Shown here one piece after another: positions 26,314 through 36,755 of a DNA stretch of 64,000 bases. Below the pieces are notes generated by a model. The model did not search any database. It was given only the letters and a program-made list of their open reading frames with translations, and was not told the origin of the DNA. The translations under genes and the position numbers were made by a program. The stretch spans positions 248,001 to 312,000 of the forward strand of contig NZ_FNCG01000003.1 in assembly GCF_900100945.1 (NCBI RefSeq). Direction: 5' to 3'. The first letter of the stretch is position 1. Each line of letters opens with the position of its first letter. This DNA comes from Mucilaginibacter gossypii (GTDB lineage: Bacteria; Bacteroidota; Bacteroidia; Sphingobacteriales; Sphingobacteriaceae).

Positions 26314-27222
26314 ATGAATACATATTCAGCAAGTTACAAAAAAGATGGTTTTGAAGGTCAGCGAGCGATCGTGATACCCAAAACTATATTACAGCGGTTT
26401 TGTGAGGGAAATGCGGCTATACAAGGAGCATTTATAACGGATATTGGATACTATCCCAAGGCAAAATTCCATCGCAGGGAGCGATATACAGGTGCGGGGC
26501 AAAATATCCTGATTTATTGCGTTGACGGAAAAGGGATGGTTAAGATAGGCACTCATACTTATGAGATCAAGCCCGGCGACTTTTTTGTTATTCCTCATGG
26601 TGTTAAGCATTTTTATGAAACAAATGAAACCAGCCCCTGGACAATTTACTGGTGCCACTTCAAAGGCCCGCAAGCGGATGCTATAACAGAGCAAATTTAT
26701 GTAAGGGACCAGAGTTTCCGGTACAGCATCGAATTTGACGGTGATCGGATCGCCCTTTTTGACAAGCTTTACGTATTTTTAGAACAGGGTTACAGTACAG
26801 AAAATCTTACTTACGTCAATTTACTGCTGCTGCAGTATTTAAGTTCCTTTTTGTTTAGGGACAAATATTATAAAACGAATTTAAACACACACTCCCAGCC
26901 GCAGGACAGATCTATTTTATTCATGCAGAAGAATCTGGATAAGACCCTAAGTTTAGCTGAGCTCGCGGCCTCGGTAAACCTATCGGTGAGTCATTATTCT
27001 GCATTATTTAAGAAAACCACAGGATTTTCTCCTATTGATTATTTTAATCATCTTAAAATACAAAAAGCCTGTCAGTACTTGCAGTTCACGGAATTGAGGA
27101 TACGTGAAATAGCTTTTCGCATTGGCATTGATGACCCTCTTTATTTTTCAAGATTGTTTAACAGAACTATGGGATACGGTCCCAAAGAATACCGTAAAAG
27201 CCGATCTCCTTCCATTAAATAA
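26314..27222 (+). CDS. AraC-family transcriptional regulator of the adjacent SusCD locus
   Basis: A 302-residue regulator. The N-terminal half is a cupin domain: GMVKIGTHTYEIKPGDFFVIPHGVKHFYE carries the cupin GDxxxIPxGxxH pattern. The C-terminal 100 residues hold two helix-turn-helix motifs (LSLAELAASVNLSVSHYSALFKK, then IREIAFRIGIDDPLYFSRLFNRTMGYGPKEYRK). It diverges from susC, and no other regulator lies near, so it most probably controls the SusC-SusD-GH30-GH2 operon after binding a released sugar. Cupin-AraC proteins usually sense mono- or disaccharides; the ligand is unknown. Confidence 0.88.
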   Translation: MNTYSASYKKDGFEGQRAIVIPKTILQRFCEGNAAIQGAFITDIGYYPKAKFHRRERYTGAGQNILIYCVDGKGMVKIGTHTYEIKPGDFFVIPHGVKHFYETNETSPWTIYWCHFKGPQADAITEQIYVRDQSFRYSIEFDGDRIALFDKLYVFLEQGYSTENLTYVNLLLLQYLSSFLFRDKYYKTNLNTHSQPQDRSILFMQKNLDKTLSLAELAASVNLSVSHYSALFKKTTGFSPIDYFNHLKIQKACQYLQFTELRIREIAFRIGIDDPLYFSRLFNRTMGYGPKEYRKSRSPSIK

Positions 27223-27258
27223 GTACGTTTACCCGCTTTGAGCTAAATGTTTAAAAAA

Positions 27259-27597
27259 TTATGCTTTCTTAACAAACTCTGATTTTAATGCCATAGCGCC
27301 AAACCCATCAATTTTACAATCGATGTTATGATCGCTGTCAACCAAACGGATGTTTTTAACCTTGGTCCCGGCTTTTATACTTTGAGAGGAACCACGTACC
27401 GGCAGGTTCTTTATGGTAACAACAGTATCTCCGTTCTGGAGAATATTTCCATTGCTATCCTTCACCACAAACAGATCTGAACTTACAGGATTATCTTGCG
27501 GGTTCCATTCGTGGCCGCATTCCGGACATATGAGCAGGTTATCCATTTCATAAGCATAGGGAGATTTACATATTGGGCAGGGGGCAAGTTCACTCAT
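27259..27597 (-). CDS. yjdM: YjdM/PhnA-family zinc-ribbon protein
   Basis: A 112-residue small protein with an N-terminal zinc ribbon ([25 protein letters not shown]; two CxxC pairs) and a C-terminal PhnA domain ([23 protein letters not shown], ending with [14 protein letters not shown]). Members were once called alkylphosphonate uptake proteins, but no direct phosphonate role is proven. The gene stands alone, convergent with the AraC gene. A TATCTTTG -7-like box lies at 27624-27631, about 27 nt before the ATG. Confidence 0.9.
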   Translation of the reverse strand: MSELAPCPICKSPYAYEMDNLLICPECGHEWNPQDNPVSSDLFVVKDSNGNILQNGDTVVTIKNLPVRGSSQSIKAGTKVKNIRLVDSDHNIDCKIDGFGAMALKSEFVKKA

Positions 27598-27972
27598 CTT
27601 TTGTAGTATTTGATTTTCATCGGCAAAGATAAAATTTTAAAAGATTTGCATTCGGCCATGTAGTATACATTTTTTCAGGCAAAACAATTGAAATAAGGAA
27701 TGTACCATTACACTTTATTACTACCTGTTTTTTGGAGATTAAACCTAATTCATTTTTAATGCTCCATAAAAGCTTTCTGAATTGAAAAGGTATATCCTGA
27801 AACAGAAACAACCACATAAACGGAGCAATGCTTTTTATGTGGTTCTTAAATCGGTTGAGCTAATGGGATGTAAATAGCCCGTGCTGATGAAAATTAGAAA
27901 TACCGTGGAGGCAAAGTGCAGTTTTTAATTACGGACCATTGCCGATTCTTTAACAATCTGATATATACGCCT
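27598..27972. other. Intergenic region between yjdM and thiD
   Basis: About 375 nt, AT-rich. Besides the yjdM -7-like box I see no reliable gene. A 66-codon minus-strand frame at 27617-27817 overlaps the promoter, lacks recognisable features and is not believed. Confidence 0.4.
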
Positions 27973-28809
27973 TCAGAAATCGAGCTTCGCCAACTTACGC
28001 GGCTTAAAAAAATGATTCAGAGGCCCGGATCCCTCGCCGGTTTTTACATTCTGCCCTTCTTTGATGGCTATGTTAACGTAAACCCCGGCCGAAGCAATGG
28101 CTTCGGTTATGGATTGCCCTCGTGCTATATAAGCTGCGATAGCTGAAGCCAGTGTGCAACCTGTTCCGTGTGTGTTTAAGGAGTTTATAAAAGGGTAAGC
28201 GAAAGTTTTTCTTACACCTTGCCGATCAGCATATAGGTTGTAGAGTTCAAGCCCATCTAAGTGGCCGCCTTTTACAAGAACGGCCTGGCTACCTAAATCT
28301 AACAATGCTTCTGCCGCGTTTATCATATCATCAACATTGCCGGCATGTTTGCCCGTTAGTTGAGTTGTTTCATTCAGGTTTGGCGTGAGCAGGGTTACCA
28401 TTGGAAAAAGTAGCTCCTTCATTGCAAGCAATGCTTCGTTATCTGCCAGTTGTTTTCCGCTGCTTGAGCTGATAACTGGGTCGAGGATGATGGGTAGCGG
28501 TTCGTGTTTTTTTAAAACATCGGCTACCGCCTGCACAGTTTCCGCATTTGGCAGCATCCCGATCTTCACTGCCAAAGGCCGGATATCGCTCATTACTGCG
28601 CTGATCTGATTTTGTACCATTGCCGGCGGCACAACGTGAATGTCTGATATGCCAAGGGTATTTTGCGCGGTAATGGCAGTAATAGCTGAGGTGCCGTAAC
28701 AACCCAGGGCGGCAAAGGTCTTCAGGTCTGCCTGAATGCCCGCACCGCCGCCGCTATCGGAGCCGGCGATGGTTAATACCGAACAATACTGATAATACTG
28801 CATAATCAC
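27973..28809 (-). CDS. thiD: Bifunctional HMP kinase/HMP-phosphate kinase
   Basis: Phosphorylates hydroxymethylpyrimidine twice to give HMP-PP, the pyrimidine half of thiamin. Ribokinase-fold features are clear: the N-terminal TIAGSDSGGGAGIQADLKTF substrate loop, LDPVISSSSGKQL, LTPNLNETTQL, and the C-terminal anion-hole motif HGTGCTLASAIAAY with the catalytic Asp equivalent replaced by the usual Cys of ThiD. The length, 278 aa, is typical. It is the last gene of the thiamin operon, 3 nt after thiF. Confidence 0.93.
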   Translation of the reverse strand: MIMQYYQYCSVLTIAGSDSGGGAGIQADLKTFAALGCYGTSAITAITAQNTLGISDIHVVPPAMVQNQISAVMSDIRPLAVKIGMLPNAETVQAVADVLKKHEPLPIILDPVISSSSGKQLADNEALLAMKELLFPMVTLLTPNLNETTQLTGKHAGNVDDMINAAEALLDLGSQAVLVKGGHLDGLELYNLYADRQGVRKTFAYPFINSLNTHGTGCTLASAIAAYIARGQSITEAIASAGVYVNIAIKEGQNVKTGEGSGPLNHFFKPRKLAKLDF

Positions 28810-28812
28810 GTT

Positions 28813-29874
28813 TTAAAAATTAAAAGCGTTAATGCCCCCTTTTAAACTGAAGGCCGCTATCCCCGACAAAGACCTGGTTTGCTGAGCAGCTATTTTACTG
28901 CGTTGGCCGGTTTGGCAAATAAATACCAGCTTTTTACCGCTTGGAAAAATATTAGCGTGTTCTTGCAAATCATAAAGCGGGATATTTATTCCTCCTATAT
29001 TTTCATCGTCAAATTCATAGGTTTCACGCACATCAACCAGGTAAATTTCGTCGGGTGTTTCCGTGTGCCATTTTTTGAAGGTGTCGGAGTCGATTTCATT
29101 GGCAACCCTATCACTCTCAACCGGCTGAGATGTGCTAACCGGGAGTGAAGGTGTTGCGGCAGAAATTTTGAAAACACTGACGCTGTTGTCAAGCGCATTC
29201 AGGGTTAATAGTTTGCCAGATAATAGCTCCCCAATACCGCAAATCAACTTAATGGCTTCGTTGGCCATATAAGTACCTATTATACCGGGTAACACACCAA
29301 TAACACCAATTTCGGCACAGTTGGGTACTTCATTTTCTGGTGGCGCTTCTGGAAATAGGTCACGATAGCCGGGGCCGCCCTGATGATTAAACACCGATAC
29401 CTGTCCCTCAAATTTAAATATCGATCCAAATACCAACGGTTTGTTGAGCGCCGTACAAGTATCATTCACCAGGTAGCGGGTGGTGAAGTTATCAGAGCCA
29501 TCTATCACCACATCAAAATTGCTTATCAGTTGTTGCGCATTGGCAGCAATAATCCTTTCGGTATAAGCTATCACCTCCACAAAGGGGTTAAGCTGGTTTA
29601 GTTTTTGTTTGGCTATCAAAGCCTTTGGCTGGTCAATATCAGCGGGAGCATATAATATTTGCCGGTGCAGGTTGCTGATATCAACCATGTCATCATCCAC
29701 AATACCAATGGTGCCCACACCGGCTGCAACCAGGTATTGCAAAACCGGGCAACCTAAGCCGCCGGCACCTATCATCAACACCCGGGCTGCTTTTAGTTTT
29801 TCTTGTCCGTGCAGGCCCAGCTCGGGCAATATCATTTGCCGGTTGTATCTTTTCAGTTCTTCACGTTCCAGCAT
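28813..29874 (-). CDS. thiF: ThiF-type E1-like adenylyltransferase with C-terminal rhodanese domain
   Basis: Adenylates the Gly-Gly end of ThiS and probably feeds sulfur to it. The first 245 residues are a ThiF/MoeB fold: the nucleotide loop GAGGLGCPVLQYL (about residue 37), DDDMVDISNLHRQILY, and DGSDNFTTRYLVND. The last 100 residues are a rhodanese domain (YLVDVRETYEFDDENIGGINIPL) with catalytic Cys in VFICQTGQRSKIA. The CxxC zinc pairs of classical MoeB are not evident. Fusion of activator and sulfur donor is known for MoeB/MOCS3-like enzymes and would let one protein both adenylate and thiolate ThiS. A second role in molybdopterin synthesis cannot be excluded, but the operon argues for thiamin. 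Confidence 0.88.
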   Translation of the reverse strand: MLEREELKRYNRQMILPELGLHGQEKLKAARVLMIGAGGLGCPVLQYLVAAGVGTIGIVDDDMVDISNLHRQILYAPADIDQPKALIAKQKLNQLNPFVEVIAYTERIIAANAQQLISNFDVVIDGSDNFTTRYLVNDTCTALNKPLVFGSIFKFEGQVSVFNHQGGPGYRDLFPEAPPENEVPNCAEIGVIGVLPGIIGTYMANEAIKLICGIGELLSGKLLTLNALDNSVSVFKISAATPSLPVSTSQPVESDRVANEIDSDTFKKWHTETPDEIYLVDVRETYEFDDENIGGINIPLYDLQEHANIFPSGKKLVFICQTGQRSKIAAQQTRSLSGIAAFSLKGGINAFNF

Positions 29875-29878
29875 ATCC

Positions 29879-30991
29879 TTAGGTTAAACAGTTATCCCAA
29901 TCTTTCCAAACCGCCTCGTAACCCTGTTGAGCAATGATCTCTGCAATTTCCGCAGGACTGCGCTCGTCGGAAATTTCGAACTGCTCCAGCGACTCAGGCT
30001 CTACCGCGTACCCGCCCGGATTGGTTTTTGAACCGGCGCTTATAGAGGTAATACCCAACTTGATGATATTATTACGAAAGTTAGCCGATTCGCGTGTAGA
30101 TATCGAAAGTTCAACCTCTTCGTTAAACAAACGATAAGCGCAGATCAGTTGTACCAGTTCGCGGTCATTCATTTCCACCTTTGGCTCGAGGCCGCCGCTA
30201 AAAGGTCTCAACCTCGGGAACGAAAGGCTGTATTTAGTTTGCCAGTATTTTTTTTCGAGGTAATTAAGGTGCATCGCGGTGAAAAAACAATCAGTGCGCC
30301 AGTCTTCCAAACCAATTAAAACGCCCAGTCCCATTTTATGGATCCCGGCCTGGCCCAACCTGTCGGGCGTTTCCACCCGGTATTTAAAGTTTGATTTTTT
30401 GCCTTTGGGGTGGTGCTTTTTGTAATCCTCTTTATGATAAGTTTCCTGGTATACCAGCACGGTGTTAAGGCCATAAGGCGTTAGCTGCTGATAGTCTTCC
30501 AGGTCCATCGGTTGCACCTCCATCGAGATATGGGCAAAATGAGGCCTGATCAATTCGAGCGCTTTTTTAAAATAATCAACATGCACATTCACGTTGTCCT
30601 CGCCGGTTACCAGTAAAACATGCTCGTAGCCCATCTCTTTAATAACGGCCACTTCCTGCATAATTTCCATTGGCGAAAGCGTTTTGCGTTTTACCTTGTT
30701 ATCGTAACTAAAGCCGCAATAAGTACAGATATTACTGCATTCGTTGGATAGATAAAGCGGTACATACATCTGTAGCACCTTACCAAAACGTTTCAGGGTC
30801 AGGCGCTGACTGATCTGCGCCATTTGCTCCAGGTAGGGGGCTGCAGCCGGCGATACCAGGGCCTTAAAATCCTCCAAAGTTCGTTTATCGGCGGCCAGGG
30901 CGCGTTCAACATCCGCGCTGGTTTTAGCGTAGATACTGGCCTTGGTATCATCCCAGTTATAGGTTTCAAAAATGTCGTTAAAACTACTCAT
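29879..30991 (-). CDS. thiH: 2-iminoacetate synthase ThiH
   Basis: Radical SAM enzyme that splits tyrosine into dehydroglycine and p-cresol, supplying the glycine-derived part of the thiazole. The iron-sulfur motif [10 protein letters not shown] (CxxxCxxC) lies near residue 88, followed by the SAM-contact VLLVTGED segment, and the C-terminal biotin/thiamin synthesis-associated region includes [13 protein letters not shown] and [11 protein letters not shown]. The length of 370 residues is typical. Presence of ThiH and absence of ThiO mean thiazole is made by the tyrosine route. The start overlaps the thiG end by 8 nt. Confidence 0.95.
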   Translation of the reverse strand: MSSFNDIFETYNWDDTKASIYAKTSADVERALAADKRTLEDFKALVSPAAAPYLEQMAQISQRLTLKRFGKVLQMYVPLYLSNECSNICTYCGFSYDNKVKRKTLSPMEIMQEVAVIKEMGYEHVLLVTGEDNVNVHVDYFKKALELIRPHFAHISMEVQPMDLEDYQQLTPYGLNTVLVYQETYHKEDYKKHHPKGKKSNFKYRVETPDRLGQAGIHKMGLGVLIGLEDWRTDCFFTAMHLNYLEKKYWQTKYSLSFPRLRPFSGGLEPKVEMNDRELVQLICAYRLFNEEVELSISTRESANFRNNIIKLGITSISAGSKTNPGGYAVEPESLEQFEISDERSPAEIAEIIAQQGYEAVWKDWDNCLT

Positions 30992-31751
30992 CTAAAAAAG
31001 AAGTTAGTGGACTACTTGCCATAGCATGTGATACCGGTTGTGCCAGTTTTGCTTCAAAAGCCATCCGGCCGGCTTCAACGGCCAGTTTAAATGCTTCGGC
31101 CATTTGTACAGGATTGCTTGCTACCGCTATGGCTGTATTTACCAGTACGGCTTCGGCACCTATTTCAAGCGCTTTGGCTGCATCAGACGGAGCACCTATA
31201 CCCGCATCAACAATAACGGGTACGCTACTTTGGCTGATGATGATCTCTAAAAAATCGATGGTTTTAAGCCCCTTATTACTACCTATCGGCGATCCTAAAG
31301 GCATCACGGCCGCAGTACCGGCTTCTTCAAGCCTTTTACATAATACGGGGTCGGCATGGATATAGGGCAATACTATAAAACCCAGTTTCGCCAGTTCTTC
31401 GGTAGCTTTTAGGGTTTCTATAGGGTCGGGCATCAGGTATTTAGGATCGGGATGGATCTCCAATTTTATCCAGTTGGTTTCCAGCGCCTCGCGGGCAAGC
31501 TGGGCGGCAAACACAGCCTCCTTAGCATTCCGCACACCCGAGGTATTAGGCAGCAGGTTAATATGCGGATATTTTAAACGCAGCAACAGATCGTCATTGT
31601 CGTTGTTTTTTACATCAACACGCTTCAGGGCTACGGTTACCAGTTCAGAGCCTGAGGCCAGCAAAGCCTCCTCCATCATGGCAGGCGAGTTAAATTTGCC
31701 GGTGCCTGTAAATAAGCGCGACTGAAATGTTTTATCAGCGATGGTTAACAT
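30984..31751 (-). CDS. thiG: Thiazole synthase
   Basis: Combines ThiS thiocarboxylate, deoxyxylulose phosphate and iminoacetate into thiazole phosphate; a (beta/alpha)8 enzyme that pairs with ThiH. Recognisable blocks are [10 protein letters not shown] at the start, TVALKRVD with the Schiff-base lysine, [28 protein letters not shown] and the phosphate loop [27 protein letters not shown]. Length 255 aa is normal. It lies 10 nt after thiE and overlaps thiH. Confidence 0.96.
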   Translation of the reverse strand: MLTIADKTFQSRLFTGTGKFNSPAMMEEALLASGSELVTVALKRVDVKNNDNDDLLLRLKYPHINLLPNTSGVRNAKEAVFAAQLAREALETNWIKLEIHPDPKYLMPDPIETLKATEELAKLGFIVLPYIHADPVLCKRLEEAGTAAVMPLGSPIGSNKGLKTIDFLEIIISQSSVPVIVDAGIGAPSDAAKALEIGAEAVLVNTAIAVASNPVQMAEAFKLAVEAGRMAFEAKLAQPVSHAMASSPLTSFLDE

Positions 31752-31761
31752 AGTGTTGATT

Positions 31762-32406
31762 TTAAGCTTCGTTAAACGAAGGTTGATTTAAATGATGGTA
31801 TAATTCCGAAACCACTTGCCTGGCGTTAGTGGCGTGGGTGATGGCGCCGGACAGCGCAACACCATATATGCCGCTTTGTATGATCAGCGGTATATCGGCC
31901 GGCAAAATGCCGCCGATAGCAATTACCGGGATACTCATATTTACAAGACGCATCTGATCCATAATATCCCGATAACCGTCCATCCCCAAAATAGGGCTCA
32001 GCTTTTGTTTGGTAGTTGTAAAACGGTAGGGGCCAAGGCCGATATAGTCGGCACCCTCGGCAACGCGCTGTTTTACATGCGCAAATGTATTGGCCGTACC
32101 ACCTATGATCATATCAGGGCCAACAATCTGACGGGCCTGTTGTATGGGCATATCCTGTAAACCCAGGTGCAGCCCATGGGCACCCGCCTTTTTTGCAATT
32201 TCAGGATGGTCGTTCACTATTAATCTGGCGCCGTACCCGTCACAAAGTTTAACGGCCTCGATGGCATATTGCAGAATGATATCTTCCGGTTGATCTTTAA
32301 CCCTTAGCTGTACCCATTTACAACCGGCATCCAAAGCGGCTTTGATAGCGCCGGCATGTGTGCCGTTTTGCGGCTGTTGAGAGATATAATGCAGTTTATC
32401 AATCAT
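31762..32406 (-). CDS. thiE: Thiamin-phosphate synthase
   Basis: Joins HMP-PP and thiazole phosphate. A complete set of catalytic motifs is present in its 214 residues: WVQLRVKD (pyrimidine site), [16 protein letters not shown], the GTANT loop, [19 protein letters not shown] (pyrophosphate site) and IPVIAIGGI. This distinguishes it from the TenI-like neighbour, which lacks several of these. Its start overlaps the tenI stop by 4 nt. Confidence 0.94.
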   Translation of the reverse strand: MIDKLHYISQQPQNGTHAGAIKAALDAGCKWVQLRVKDQPEDIILQYAIEAVKLCDGYGARLIVNDHPEIAKKAGAHGLHLGLQDMPIQQARQIVGPDMIIGGTANTFAHVKQRVAEGADYIGLGPYRFTTTKQKLSPILGMDGYRDIMDQMRLVNMSIPVIAIGGILPADIPLIIQSGIYGVALSGAITHATNARQVVSELYHHLNQPSFNEA

Positions 32407-33010
32407 GGATTTAATTGTTCGGTTTGTTTTTTAATGCTTATAAAATTGGAAACAGCCTGCTTGGGATCTTGCCAGATAGCACCCAAAACTGCTGCCCCGT
32501 CAAAATTCATTTTTTTTAGCAGGTTTAGATTGGATGCATCCACGCCGCCAAGCGCTATTACTTTTGGTCCGGGCTTATTACTGTCTAAACAAAAACCGGC
32601 AGGCAGCATGCTTTGATAACCTGGCTTGGATATGCTATTAAACACCGGGCTTAAAAACGCGTATTCAAAATGATTTAGTGAAGATGTGGCGCTGACATCA
32701 TGTATCGAAGTACTCAACCGGTAGCCCTCTTTAAGCTGAATGTTTAACTTCAGCTGGTCGCTTTTGATACGATTCTTTTCGGGATAATGTAAATAGTGCA
32801 TCTCAAAAACTTTGGCCAGCCTATGATGCTGATGACAAACTATAGCATGATGATAGGCCTGGTCAATCTGAGTAATCAGATTGGTACATTGATCGAGATC
32901 CCAATCTGGTTTGCGCAGGTGGAAACGCTGTAAACCGGCCCCGAACAAGCGGTTGATTATTTGTGCTTCATCCGTCACAGTATCCGGGGCCGATATCACG
33001 ATCAATTCCA

Positions 33011-33011
<1 letters not shown>
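32403..33011 (-). CDS. tenI: TenI-like protein, probable thiazole tautomerase
   Basis: A divergent ThiE/TenI paralogue (202 aa). The ThiE active-site motifs are lost: the IVND position reads CHQHH and the HLGQxD position reads LHYPEK, so thiamin-phosphate synthase activity is unlikely. By contrast STSIHDVSATSSLNHFEYAFLSPVFNSISKPGY matches the TenI segment carrying the catalytic histidine of thiazole tautomerase, and KVIALGGVDASN the phosphate site. TenI aromatises the ThiG product before ThiE acts, so placement between thiC and thiE is logical. Coupled by stop/start overlaps on both sides. The function is family-based inference; a purely structural or regulatory role is possible. Confidence 0.75.
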
Positions 33012-34900
<1,889 letters not shown>

Positions 34901-34911
34901 CTATTGGGTGT

Positions 34912-35115
34912 TTATCCTCCCTGGGTGGCTTTAATAATGATGATTTTATCGCCCCGATTGAGCTTGTGGTTTTCCCATTGGGTTTTGGGAACAATAGCTT
35001 CGTTGATGGCAATGGCCAGCCCCCGGTCGGGGTGCTGCAAGACATCAGCGAGCAAAGCCCGCACATTGCAGTTATCAGGCACAATAAAATTTTGTTGATT
35101 AACGGTTACTTCCAT
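34912..35115 (-). CDS. thiS: Sulfur carrier protein ThiS
   Basis: A 67-residue ubiquitin-fold protein that carries sulfur as a C-terminal thiocarboxylate for thiazole synthesis. It begins MEVTVNQQNFIVPDN, has the conserved LAIAINEAIVPKTQWENHKLNRGDKI core and ends TQGG, the Gly-Gly tail needed for adenylation by ThiF. First gene of the thiamin operon, starting about 75 nt after the TPP aptamer. Confidence 0.94.
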   Translation of the reverse strand: MEVTVNQQNFIVPDNCNVRALLADVLQHPDRGLAIAINEAIVPKTQWENHKLNRGDKIIIIKATQGG

Positions 35116-35162
35116 TACGTTGCATTAAAATTTCAACTGTAGGAATGTCCCCGTATTAGGAA

Positions 35163-35187
35163 AGAAAAAACAACACCAATAGTGTCG
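35163..35187 (-). terminator. Attenuator terminator downstream of the TPP aptamer
   Basis: On the minus strand CGACAC (35187-35182) pairs with GTGTTG (35176-35171) through a TATTG loop, with one G-T pair, followed at once by TTTTTTC. It lies between the aptamer and thiS, as expected for a riboswitch acting at transcription termination. The first stem arm is only a few bases beyond the aptamer 3' end. Confidence 0.6.
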
Positions 35188-35189
35188 TC

Positions 35190-35272
35190 GTCACTTTTCC
35201 CTTCGCCAGCATTACCCGGATCAGGTTCAAAGGGTATTATCTCAGTCCGTCAGGACACCCCTAAAGTTGCAG
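35190..35272 (-). promoter_or_regulatory. TPP (THI-box) riboswitch aptamer
   Basis: Read on the minus strand, the leader holds the highly conserved THI-box elements in order: GGGGTG, CTGAGA, ACCCTTTGAACCTGATC, GGGTAATGC and GCGAAGGGAA. CTGAGA...CCTGATC forms the pyrimidine-sensing arm and the GGGTAATGC...GAAGG part the pyrophosphate-sensing arm. It precedes thiS-thiC and should lower expression of the operon when thiamin pyrophosphate is plentiful. Confidence 0.96.
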
Positions 35273-35315
35273 TAAAGCTAACGGAATAAAATTGATTAAT
35301 CCAAATCAATTTTAT
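35273..35315 (-). promoter_or_regulatory. thi operon promoter overlapped by a 12-bp palindrome
   Basis: On the minus strand a TTTG (complement of CAAA at 35302-35305) is followed after 21 nt by TAGCTTTA (35280-35273), close to the Bacteroidota TTTG/TAnnTTTG promoter, placing the transcript start at about the first bases of the aptamer. A perfect inverted repeat, ATAAAATTGATT (35286-35297) and AATCAATTTTAT (35304-35315), covers the -33 box and spacer and could be a repressor site. The rest of the interval to 35559 shows no gene. Confidence 0.45.
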
Positions 35316-35559
35316 GTTAAGACTGTCTGCTTACTACTTACGGTAGTTTGTTTTAACGTGTAAGTGTATTGAAGATCAAGTGATTGAATTGTGTTAATAC
35401 TGGCGAAAATAATTTGAAAGCACCAGGCAAATTATCGTCAGCTTAACCCAAAATCCATAAAATAATAAACTACTCTCAACCTGATGTCAAATAATTGTTA
35501 ATCGGCAAAATCGGGCCGGTCAATAAAAATAAGTGTCTTATCTTAGCTGCAACTGAAGT

Positions 35560-36489
35560 ATGAACACATTAGTTGATTTAGTACAAACCTATGGGCTCTG
35601 GCTGGTATTTTTGATCACTCTTTTACAGAGTGTTGGATTACCGTTGCCTGCATTTGCAGTATTGATTGTAACTACCGCTGTAACACCTGCAACCGAAGCT
35701 AATATCATCATACTCATTTTAACCGGATCACTGGGTACCTTAGCAGGCGACCTCATATTATATTTTGCCGGGAAGAGATATGGAACGGGAATCCTCGGGA
35801 AATTATGTAAAATTTCTATGTCACCGGATACCTGTGTTCGCAGCACCGGCGATATTTTTGAACGCTACGGCGCCCCTGCTTTGACTATTGTTAAATTTAT
35901 TCCGGGGTTGTCAACACTGGCACCTGTTGTTGCCGGGGTTTATGCAATGCGGGTGACATTATTTGTGTTTTTTTCATCCATCGCAGCACTTATCTATCTC
36001 GGCGCGGCAGTGACGTTGGGTGCAGTTTTTCGGCACCAGGTTGATGGTTTGATCTCCGCATTAAGTCATTATGGCACGATGGGCGGTTTATTTGTCGTCG
36101 TTCTGTTCGGTTTATACCTTTTGTTCAAATGGCTTCGGCGGTATCGCCTTATCAGGCAGTTTGAAACGGATAGGTTAACCGTGAACGATTTGATAGAGCT
36201 GATTGACGGAGAATCGAACCCTGTAATACTTGATGCGCGTCCGATGGATCAGCGCACAAGAAATGGATTTATACCGGGCTCAGTCCCCATAGACGAAAAC
36301 AGTTTTAATGATATTGCCGACCGATATGCCGGGCATAAGGAGATTGTTATTTACTGTTCGTGCCCAAATGAAATAACCGCTGCAAGATATGCAGAGAAAT
36401 TGCGTAAAGTTGGCCTGAAGCGCATCCGGCCTTTAGTAGGAGGGATTGATGCATGGGCCGAATCAGGCCAGCAGGTTACATTTCTTTAA
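35560..36489 (+). CDS. DedA-family membrane protein with C-terminal rhodanese domain
   Basis: A 309-residue fusion. Residues about 1-195 form a DedA/SNARE-associated membrane protein: LPLPAFAVLIV, GSLGTLAGDLILYFAGKRYG and the hallmark FERYGAPALTIVKFIPGLSTLAPVVAGVYAM with the conserved Arg/Gly/Pro region, then two more helices. DedA proteins are half-helical membrane proteins linked to lipid (undecaprenyl phosphate or phosphatidylethanolamine) translocation. A short basic linker (FKWLRRYRLIRQF) leads to a rhodanese domain (210-309: NPVILDARPMDQRTRNGFIPGSV) with candidate catalytic cysteine in IYCSCPNEITAARY. This fused architecture is known in several proteobacterial and Bacteroidota genomes, but its joint function is not. 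The gene stands alone, divergent from the thi operon. Confidence 0.88.
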   Translation: MNTLVDLVQTYGLWLVFLITLLQSVGLPLPAFAVLIVTTAVTPATEANIIILILTGSLGTLAGDLILYFAGKRYGTGILGKLCKISMSPDTCVRSTGDIFERYGAPALTIVKFIPGLSTLAPVVAGVYAMRVTLFVFFSSIAALIYLGAAVTLGAVFRHQVDGLISALSHYGTMGGLFVVVLFGLYLLFKWLRRYRLIRQFETDRLTVNDLIELIDGESNPVILDARPMDQRTRNGFIPGSVPIDENSFNDIADRYAGHKEIVIYCSCPNEITAARYAEKLRKVGLKRIRPLVGGIDAWAESGQQVTFL

Positions 36490-36514
36490 AGCCTTTTCAA
36501 AATCAACTGTTTAA

Positions 36515-36615
36515 TGTAGAGACGCATTACATGCGTCTTCCGCATACAGATTCCTGATGTTCATGAACTGCAAAGCAGCCTGGCCTATAGGAGACGCATG
36601 TGATGCGTCTCTACA
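36515..36615. repeat. MITE/REP-like element with palindromic terminal inverted repeats
   Basis: TGTAGAGACGCAT at 36515-36527 is repeated inverted as ATGCGTCTCTACA at 36603-36615. The ends extend to about 26 matching bases with two differences, and each end is itself a palindrome: AGACGCAT-TAC-ATGCGTCT (36520-36538) and AGACGCAT-GTG-ATGCGTCT (36592-36610). The middle has no coding potential. Such 100-bp units look like non-autonomous elements or paired REP sequences. Confidence 0.6.
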
Positions 36616-36666
36616 TAAAAGCAATATCAGCGCTTGTTGCAAACGAGCGCAAGATTAAAGCAATAA

Positions 36667-36751
36667 GCCCTCCCTAAATCTCCCCCGGAAGGGGAGACTT
36701 TTTTGATCTAAATTTTTTTAAGCCCTCCCTTCCGGGGAGGGTTTGGGTGGG
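36667..36751. terminator. G/C-rich palindromic repeats acting as terminators
   Basis: TCTCCCC and GGGGAGA form a short stem followed by CTTTTTTG, a likely terminator for the DedA gene on the plus strand. Immediately after, CCCTCCC and GGGAGGG form a second stem beside GTTTGGGTGGGGTTTTT. The repeated CCCTCCC/GGGAGGG unit looks like an intergenic repeat copied around the genome. It also ends near the stop of the minus-strand receptor gene. Confidence 0.5.
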
Positions 36752-36755
36752 GTTT

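Noticed and set aside
27617..27817. Minus-strand 66-codon frame upstream of yjdM
   Set aside because: It contains the yjdM promoter element and lacks motif or start context.
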